From UMGS902 sp045538895 (lineage in GTDB: Bacteria > Bacillota > Clostridia > Oscillospirales > CAG-272), in contig JAZQEH010000025.1 in NCBI GenBank assembly GCA_045538895.1, positions 1-12,837 of the forward strand: DNA of 12,837 bases, given 5' to 3'. Positions within the stretch are counted from its first letter, which is position 1. Each line of letters opens with the position of its first letter. Below are positions 6,915 through 12,837 of this stretch, one piece after another. Below the pieces are notes generated by a model. That model was not told the origin of the DNA, searched no databases, and saw only the letters and a program-made list of their open reading frames with translations. Position numbers and translations under genes: made by a program.

Positions 6915-8259
6915 AGATATTAAGTAACACGGTGCCATCATCGTTATAAACAACAGCATCCTTTTCTGAAAACAAAGAATCAATATATTCAATATATTCA
7001 TCTTTACTTTTGAAATGCGGTGTTGCATTTTCGATAACATATTTTGCCTTTGCCGCACCGTTTTCGAGCAATTTGCGGATTATCATTACCTGTGCCTTGG
7101 CACTGTCCATACACGCACTGTCAAAATCAGCGATGCGATATGTCGGACCGTGGGCTGCGCCTGCACCGCCGCTGCCGAAAGCATGAACAGCCGGCATAAT
7201 CAGCGAAATATCGGCAAGATCCGTGCAACCGGTATCCCACGGTTCACTGATGTACTTTGCGTTCTCCTCGCCAACGACCTCTGCCATACCCTCAAGCATA
7301 ACGTCTGCAAGGTTTTTGTCATATTTACCGGGGAGGTAACCGGGCATATCCGTAATATGAACCTTTGCACCAATAGATGCCGCAGACGCCGCAACTGCAC
7401 GGCTTATCTTGTAATTGACATCGTTAAGTGCTTTGACATTGTTTGCACGAATCTGACTTTCGATTACCGCAACGCCGGGAACAGCGTTTACTGCGGTACC
7501 GGCTTCGGTAAGAATTGAGCTGACGCGTACAAAATCATAATTGTTAAAGGTATCACGGAAAGCATTAACAGCCGAAAGTGCAAGAGTTGCCGCCTGAAGC
7601 GAGTTGATACCGTGTCTGGGGGCACCTGCATGAGCATTCTTACCGATAAAACGTGCCATTTTTTTGACTCCGCCATTGCAGCCGGGTTTGATAGAAAACG
7701 TGTGCGAACCGCCGCCGGTATGAATCATAAATGCAAGGTCACAGTCATCGAAAAGACCTCTTGCATAGAACTCACGCTTGCCGCCTGCATACTTTATTAT
7801 TCCCTTTTCTATGAGTTCCTTAAGAAAAGCGGTATTTACGCCTTCTTCGGCAGGTACAATACAAAGGCGGATACTGCCCGAAAGTCCTTCAAGTACTTCC
7901 GGAAGTCTGAGTGCCGCCGCCACCCCATAAAGGGCTGCACACTGTGCGTGATGACCGCATGCGTGTGCTGCACCGTTTTCGGGATTTGCATTTGGATGGT
8001 CGGGTATTAAAAGCCCGTCAAGTTCGCTGAATATAAGGATTTTGGGGCCGGGTCTACCGGTATCAACGTCTGTGTAAAAGCCGGGGATGTTGCCCGCCAT
8101 TGTGAGTTTATATCCGAGTTTTTCGTAGGCTTCAACGAGATAATTGTGTGCATCCCATTCCTGATAGCCCGTTGCCGCATGATGCTCCATGTAATCAAGC
8201 ACGTTTTCCATTTCGGTGCGGCATGAGTCTATAAACTCAAATATTTTTTCATTAGTCAT
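6913..8259 (-). CDS. M20D-type metallo-amidohydrolase / peptidase
   Basis: This is probably a di-zinc hydrolase that cleaves the amide bond of N-acyl amino acids or aminoacyl-aminobenzoate-type substrates, related to AbgB and IAA-amino-acid hydrolases. No signal peptide is seen, so it should act in the cytoplasm. In the form with TTG as residue 1 (449 residues), visible motifs are SELDGL (79-84), HACGHH (100-105, metal ligands), PAEEG (137-141, catalytic glutamate), H181, the dimerisation-domain motif NAHAGAPRHG (209-218), and a C-terminal AAHGPTYRI with H371. The start is ambiguous: TTG at 8260-8262 is directly followed by ATG at 8257-8259, and I chose the ATG. It overlaps the upstream giant gene by 8 bases, so the two are co-translated. 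The exact substrate cannot be inferred. Confidence 0.88.
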   Translation of the reverse strand: MTNEKIFEFIDSCRTEMENVLDYMEHHAATGYQEWDAHNYLVEAYEKLGYKLTMAGNIPGFYTDVDTGRPGPKILIFSELDGLLIPDHPNANPENGAAHACGHHAQCAALYGVAAALRLPEVLEGLSGSIRLCIVPAEEGVNTAFLKELIEKGIIKYAGGKREFYARGLFDDCDLAFMIHTGGGSHTFSIKPGCNGGVKKMARFIGKNAHAGAPRHGINSLQAATLALSAVNAFRDTFNNYDFVRVSSILTEAGTAVNAVPGVAVIESQIRANNVKALNDVNYKISRAVAASAASIGAKVHITDMPGYLPGKYDKNLADVMLEGMAEVVGEENAKYISEPWDTGCTDLADISLIMPAVHAFGSGGAGAAHGPTYRIADFDSACMDSAKAQVMIIRKLLENGAAKAKYVIENATPHFKSKDEYIEYIDSLFSEKDAVVYNDDGTVLLNI

Positions 8260-11200
8260 CAAGGTTATTCACTTTCTTTCCAAGCCATTTGTTGTGCATT
8301 GATACAGATGCAAGTGCAGACTCACCTGTAACAATCTCAACATCATCGGTCGTATCACGGTTTCCGTCAGTATCAAGTGCAACAAACGGAACAAAGAGAA
8401 TATTCTTTTCAAAATTCTCTTTTGCGATATTGGTTACCACTGCGTAGAAGCATCCATCAGCTTCAAGGAGAGCATCCATTTCTCCGCTTTCAACAGTAAC
8501 CTTTTCGTTAGTGGTTATATTATACACGTAAATGCCGAACGTTGCAACCCTATCTTCATACTCGTCAATATTTGCAAGAACTACGTTCATCGAAATAGCA
8601 CCGGTCTGCTCTGTAGCATCGGGACTGCTTGCATAATATCCGGCATCGGTAAAAGCACTGTCAAAATATTCGCCGTTTACCACACAAGTGCTTGTGCCGT
8701 CGGCATACTTAACCAAAACGGTGTAGGTTTCCTTATCAGGAAGAACTACGTATACATTTTCACCGTCATTTTCTGCATCTGCATATTCGGCACCGTCAAC
8801 GTATACACCTGCAACGGTTTTGCCGCTTGCAATTTCTATAGCAGAGTATGTGCCGTCAAGACCGAGCTTAGCGGCGATAAAGCTTTCTTCCGAACGGTAA
8901 ATATCAGTAGCCGCAAGATAACCGCCCTCTGCAAACGTAGTTGTATAGTCGCCGCTATCCGGGTTTTCAGGCTCAAAGAGAGTTGCGATAAGGTATGCCT
9001 TGTAGCCGTCTACAGGAACGATGTATGCACCGTTTGCAAAAGTAACGTCTGCTGCCGCACCGAGAGTTGCGGCTGTAGAGTCGCCGCCATATCTCTTAAG
9101 ATTCAATGTAGTTCCCGCATCAAGCAAATGATAAGCTATTCCCTGCTTTTCAAGAACAGAAAGCACATTTTCAATGCCGCTTACATCCGCACTTACAACA
9201 TATGCGGTAGGACGTGAGCGATACTTGATTGCAACGTCCTGAATGAAATACTTTGTGGTATTCTCCGCCTTGCGAACAGTCGCATCAGCGCCAACAAGAG
9301 GATTGTTCCAAAGCATTGTTGCACTGTCATGACGTGTGTAGCTGTGCTGAAGAACTATGGGTGTGTCAACATCAAACTTCTGTGCAGAGAGTGCAACCTT
9401 TTCTCTTGCTGCGTTAACCTCGTCTGCAAGTTTGCCGTCAGACTCTGCCGCAAGTGCAAAAATTTCCTTCAATGCAGTCATCTGTGCAAATACACGTCTT
9501 GCAAATACCGCATCACCGCCGGAAATACCGGGAACTTCAACAAGGAACGTATATGCACCGTTAGTAAGTCCGTACGGCGAGTTATTTGCAGGGAACGTCA
9601 TGGGAGTCTGATAATAATACGGACGGAGACCGGTTTCTCCGATGCCCTCAAGTACATCAGTAAGAAGCTCTGCGGTACGCATACCTCTGTTTGCATAATC
9701 GCCCTTGACAGCGGCGGTTGCATCAACAAAAGGTGTATTGAGTGTACCAGCAGTCATAACGCCTACATCGTAGATATCGGAAAGAGTGTTGCTTGCACCC
9801 CACTGTGGGTCAAGCGGTGCCTCGTGACAGTCAACTAAAATTGTAGGAGCAAAGAGGTCAAATGCCTTTGCCACACCGCTTATCTCTGCACTTGTAAGAA
9901 GTGCGTAGTCACGGTTGAGGTTGCTCTCGCCAACCGCCGAAGGCGTTTCACGTGTAAAGGTTTCGCATCCGTCAGGGTTAAGTCTTGGGATAATGATAAC
10001 CGCACCTACGTTGCCTGTGAGAAGAGCGTTACCGTACTCGCCGCAAAGCTCGCTGATAAGTGCAAGGGCACCCTCACCTGCGGAGGGCTCGTTACCGTGA
10101 ACGATAGCGGTAACCATCATAATATCTCTGCCCTTGGTAGCCGAAATAATTTCAGCCGCTTCTTCGAGGGTTGCGTTTGCAGGAATATTATCCTTGGTAA
10201 ACACAACTGCAGGAACGGTGTTGCCGTTTGGCGAGGTAAAGAGATCGTATGCATACGCATAGTCACATGCCGCAACCTTTTCGGCTACAAACTCATACAT
10301 TTCGGTATTTGACGTAAAGAGTCTTGTGCCGTAACGGTTATTATTAAAATAGGGGGAGTCGGGAGTTTCGTAACCTACAAGGTCATTGGTATTATAGAAC
10401 TTATCATAAATTTCAAGGGTGTTTTCAAGGAAATGAAGTGCCTCAAAGCCGTTACCCTCGGCAGGAGTGTAGTTAGTATAATCAAGCACCATTTCCTCTT
10501 CTTCGCCGGTTACATAGAAGTATACACGCTTATAGTCCTCCTGTGTATGATATACAGGAGCATTATAAAGACCGGGGGCAAGGTAGAACACGGTCGATGT
10601 TCCGTAGGTTTCATCTGCCTGAATTCTGTCACCGCTTGTTGCAAGACCTGCACGGGGATAAATCTGAACGCCGTCAAGGTGATCGAAAACAACCTTTACC
10701 TTTTCAAAGTAGCCCTCGGAGGAAATACCGAACACGCCGCCTTCGGAAACAAACTTTTCATTGCCCTGTGCTGTATACGTTACGGTTGCATTTTCTGTTG
10801 TTGCCGCAGTGATATAATCTCTTGCCTGAGGCACACCGTTGATTTCAAGTTCAACCTCACCGCCGAAAGTATCGGCAGTTACTGTAGCCTCGGGGAAAAG
10901 AACAAGTTTGCCGCCACCTGTAAGGGTGCTTACAGCCATAGGAAGACCAACCGCAAGTGTGCCGCCGTCGGAAAGGTCAACATCGAGTGTCTTTGTGCCG
11001 CTTACGCTACCCGCAGTAGCACCGTCTGCATATACACCGCACATAATGCTACCGCCTGTGAGTGTAACGGCAGAACTTCCGCTGACTGTACCCGTGGTGA
11101 TTCCGCCGCCGTAAACGCTGCCGTAAATGTCACCGCCGTTTACAACAACGGTTGTGTTACCTTTAACTGCACCGGTAAGTCCGCCGCCTGCAACATTGTA

Positions 11201-12837
11201 CTCGCCGGGAACATCGGAATAAGATGAATGGAGGTTTGTGAAATAATAGTTTATCTGACCGCCATTGATCTCAAGATAGGTATCGCCGTTAACAGTACCG
11301 CTACGGCTGCCTGCTGCAAGGTTAACACCTACCCAGCCGTTATCCATTACAACGCTTGTGTTACCGTTAAGCGTACCTGCATATCCGCCTGCGTAGAGAT
11401 TCTGATATACGTAAGCATCATCCTTTACGGTGATATAAACGTTACCGGTTGTTGTTACGTTAGAATAACGTGTTGTACCGTAAACACTCTGGTTAATGCG
11501 TGCCTTACCGTAAAGATTGAGATATACGTCACCGACAAATGTATATTGAGTTGATCCGGAGCCGCAGTTTGCGCCGTTTACACCCGAACCGGTAGAGGTA
11601 TATACAACTACTGCGTCGCCGCCGATGTTGACATGCGAATCACCCTCAAAGTTACCCATAAAGGTACCGCCGGTAATCATATTATCAACATAGCCGCCAA
11701 TAAACGTAACGTTGGAGTCACCCTTGAAGGTACCGTTATAGTTACCACCGTAAATGTTACGGAAATAGCCGCTCTTAACGGTAATATCCGAGTTTCCCTC
11801 AAACGTGCCGCTCATCAAACCGCCAACAATCGAGATATAGTTGGTTGCAAGAGTGTTGCGGCAATATACGCCCTCGTCAATAACAAGCTTGTTGCCGGCA
11901 GCAATAATATAATCGTTGCCTGTTGCAACCTTGTCAAGAGTTACATTCCTGAACGTAACGTCTGTGCCGAGAGTAATGTCATTTGCAATTTCGATTACCG
12001 CAGTATCGGTATAATCTTCATCGCCGTAAACCGAGGTAATGAGGAGTTCGCCGCCAGAAGTCAAAGTAGTTGCGGTGTTGACCTTTACATTTCCACAAAC
12101 TACGATAGTACCGCCGCCGGGCATATTTGCAAGTGCATCCGCAAACGTGGTATATGCACCGTCGGTTTTACCGGTGCCGTCCACATAAACGGTCTTCGGT
12201 GTCATGTCAACAGGAATACGCTGCGAATATGTGTTACCTACAAGTACCGCTTCGTAGCCCTCGTCAACGAGGAGTGTGGGATTTGCATCAAAGGAAGACG
12301 CACTAACCGTCTTGTTTCCTCTGAGGTCAAGCACAAGCGTACCATTGCCGGCGAAAGTGCCTGTACGGTTACCCGCAGAAAGAGTGCCTACAACGGTTGC
12401 GTTTGAAACTTCAACGTAAGAATCGCCTGAAAACGTTCCGCTAAAGCCACCGCCGTAGATGTTCTGCCATGCGCCGCCTTTTACTACGATGTGAGAATCG
12501 TAGGTAGTATTGGTAGTATAACCGCCGATAATGGTAGGATAGATTGCGCTATCATCCTTGGTCATTGTAACACCCTCGCCAACGGTAAATGTGTTACCGC
12601 GGACAAGAATGTTGTTGTTTGCAGTAAGATTTGAGGGGATGATGCAGTGAATGTGAATGTTTTTAAATTCTACATCCGTATTGATATTAAGTGAACGTGC
12701 AAAGATAAGTCTTGCACCGTTTTCACTTGTAATGGTAATCTTGCCGTTAAACTCTTTGTAGTTACCCAAGGTAACACCGCTTGTTGTAGTACCAAGTTGA
12801 GTGTCGCCTGTGAGGATAACGGTACCACCCTCCGAAG
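8252..12837 (-). CDS. Giant secreted-type protein: beta-helix repeats plus M14 zinc carboxypeptidase domain (5' partial)
   Basis: The frame is open to the right window edge, so the start and any signal peptide are missing; 1527 residues are visible (residue 1 = codon at 12833-12835). The apparent TTG start at 12769 is only an internal leucine. Residues about 1-620 are Gly/Thr/Val-rich with repeated GTFxGDSxV units, typical of right-handed beta-helix surface proteins. A second helix module opens with YVDGTGKTDGAYTTFADAL (217-235). A linker domain (about 640-890) follows, then an M14 metallocarboxypeptidase domain (about 900-1130) with zinc ligands H913 and E916 in HGNE, NPDG (953-956), NRDY (974-977), zinc ligand H1004 in DCHE, and catalytic E1100 in VEVPG. 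An RPTAYVVSADVSGI segment (from about 1208) follows, as in some large M14 proteins. A beta-sandwich-like domain ends the protein. No LPXTG, membrane tail or SLH repeat is seen. It probably trims extracellular peptides or cell-wall peptides; the substrate is unknown. Confidence 0.85.
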   Translation of the reverse strand, partial: SEGGTVILTGDTQLGTTTSGVTLGNYKEFNGKITITSENGARLIFARSLNINTDVEFKNIHIHCIIPSNLTANNNILVRGNTFTVGEGVTMTKDDSAIYPTIIGGYTTNTTYDSHIVVKGGAWQNIYGGGFSGTFSGDSYVEVSNATVVGTLSAGNRTGTFAGNGTLVLDLRGNKTVSASSFDANPTLLVDEGYEAVLVGNTYSQRIPVDMTPKTVYVDGTGKTDGAYTTFADALANMPGGGTIVVCGNVKVNTATTLTSGGELLITSVYGDEDYTDTAVIEIANDITLGTDVTFRNVTLDKVATGNDYIIAAGNKLVIDEGVYCRNTLATNYISIVGGLMSGTFEGNSDITVKSGYFRNIYGGNYNGTFKGDSNVTFIGGYVDNMITGGTFMGNFEGDSHVNIGGDAVVVYTSTGSGVNGANCGSGSTQYTFVGDVYLNLYGKARINQSVYGTTRYSNVTTTGNVYITVKDDAYVYQNLYAGGYAGTLNGNTSVVMDNGWVGVNLAAGSRSGTVNGDTYLEINGGQINYYFTNLHSSYSDVPGEYNVAGGGLTGAVKGNTTVVVNGGDIYGSVYGGGITTGTVSGSSAVTLTGGSIMCGVYADGATAGSVSGTKTLDVDLSDGGTLAVGLPMAVSTLTGGGKLVLFPEATVTADTFGGEVELEINGVPQARDYITAATTENATVTYTAQGNEKFVSEGGVFGISSEGYFEKVKVVFDHLDGVQIYPRAGLATSGDRIQADETYGTSTVFYLAPGLYNAPVYHTQEDYKRVYFYVTGEEEEMVLDYTNYTPAEGNGFEALHFLENTLEIYDKFYNTNDLVGYETPDSPYFNNNRYGTRLFTSNTEMYEFVAEKVAACDYAYAYDLFTSPNGNTVPAVVFTKDNIPANATLEEAAEIISATKGRDIMMVTAIVHGNEPSAGEGALALISELCGEYGNALLTGNVGAVIIIPRLNPDGCETFTRETPSAVGESNLNRDYALLTSAEISGVAKAFDLFAPTILVDCHEAPLDPQWGASNTLSDIYDVGVMTAGTLNTPFVDATAAVKGDYANRGMRTAELLTDVLEGIGETGLRPYYYQTPMTFPANNSPYGLTNGAYTFLVEVPGISGGDAVFARRVFAQMTALKEIFALAAESDGKLADEVNAAREKVALSAQKFDVDTPIVLQHSYTRHDSATMLWNNPLVGADATVRKAENTTKYFIQDVAIKYRSRPTAYVVSADVSGIENVLSVLEKQGIAYHLLDAGTTLNLKRYGGDSTAATLGAAADVTFANGAYIVPVDGYKAYLIATLFEPENPDSGDYTTTFAEGGYLAATDIYRSEESFIAAKLGLDGTYSAIEIASGKTVAGVYVDGAEYADAENDGENVYVVLPDKETYTVLVKYADGTSTCVVNGEYFDSAFTDAGYYASSPDATEQTGAISMNVVLANIDEYEDRVATFGIYVYNITTNEKVTVESGEMDALLEADGCFYAVVTNIAKENFEKNILFVPFVALDTDGNRDTTDDVEIVTGESALASVSMHNKWLGKKVNNLDD
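10970..12532 (-). repeat. Coding region of about a dozen beta-helix GTFxGDSxV repeats
   Basis: This part of the giant gene encodes about 12-13 degenerate units of roughly 20-26 residues. The pattern is (I/V/L)xxG(G)xxxG(T)(F/V/L)xG(D/N)(S/T)xVxVxxGG. Examples are IYGGGFSGTFSGDSYVEV, IYGGNYNGTFKGDSNVTF, LYAGGYAGTLNGNTSVVM and LAAGSRSGTVNGDTYLEI. The spacing matches one coil of a right-handed beta-helix. Units differ strongly at DNA level, so recent slippage is unlikely. Confidence 0.8.

Noticed and set aside
8260..8262. TTG as the start of the M20D gene
   Set aside because: An ATG follows immediately at 8257-8259 and is the more usual initiator; the difference is one residue.
11633..12406. 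A 257-codon open frame on the plus strand opposite the giant gene, with others at 10433-11227 and 9329-9838
   Set aside because: These are antisense shadows of the repeat-rich coding strand. The products are cysteine-, asparagine- and threonine-rich without any family motif, while the minus-strand frame carries clear M14 and beta-helix motifs.
10970..12532. Possible CRISPR array or DNA-level tandem repeat
   Set aside because: The repeats are in the protein only. The DNA units differ in length and sequence and stay in one reading frame, with no constant repeat and spacer pattern.
12767..12769. TTG as the start codon of the giant protein
   Set aside because: The frame remains open to the window edge and the upstream residues (GGTVILTG) match the start of the second beta-helix module, so this TTG is an internal leucine.

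Overview
The window appears to come from a member of the Clostridia, probably an uncultured gut species of the Oscillospirales/Ruminococcaceae type. The reasons are the moderate GC content, AGGAGG/AGGTG ribosome sites, TTG starts, a complete atpI-B-E-F-H-A-G-D-C ATP synthase operon with Clostridia-like subunit sequences, and a very large repeat-rich secreted-type protein. This placement is inference; no 16S or other marker gene is present. All recognisable genes lie on the minus strand, so the window reads biologically from right to left.

From 12837 to 8252 there is one giant open frame, cut by the right window edge. It encodes a glycine-rich right-handed beta-helix-like region, a central zinc carboxypeptidase domain of the M14 family with all its metal and catalytic motifs, and C-terminal beta-rich domains. 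Its last 8 bases overlap the start of an M20D-type amidohydrolase (6913-8259), so the two form a likely peptide-degradation unit. That unit ends at a strong hairpin terminator (6882-6914).

An extended -10 promoter at 6844-6872 then starts the F1Fo ATP synthase operon. It runs from an AtpI-like membrane protein (6434-6814) through Fo subunits a, c, b and F1 subunits delta, alpha, gamma, beta, epsilon down to 204. Spacing is tight: two ATGA stop/start overlaps (atpH/atpA and atpD/atpC), one longer overlap (atpF/atpH), and the other gaps under 30 bases. The operon closes with another strong hairpin terminator (167-204). The enzyme looks functional, since Walker motifs, arginine finger, stator arginine and c-ring glutamate are all present. 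It has three notable traits: an epsilon subunit that lacks the whole C-terminal helical (inhibitory) domain, a c subunit with only part of the Na+-site signature, and a divergent key helix in subunit a.

The left end (1-125) is a non-coding compound palindrome, probably a MITE-like dispersed repeat. No stretch longer than about 210 bases lacks a gene. I saw no tRNA, rRNA, CRISPR array, insertion-sequence transposase or riboswitch.
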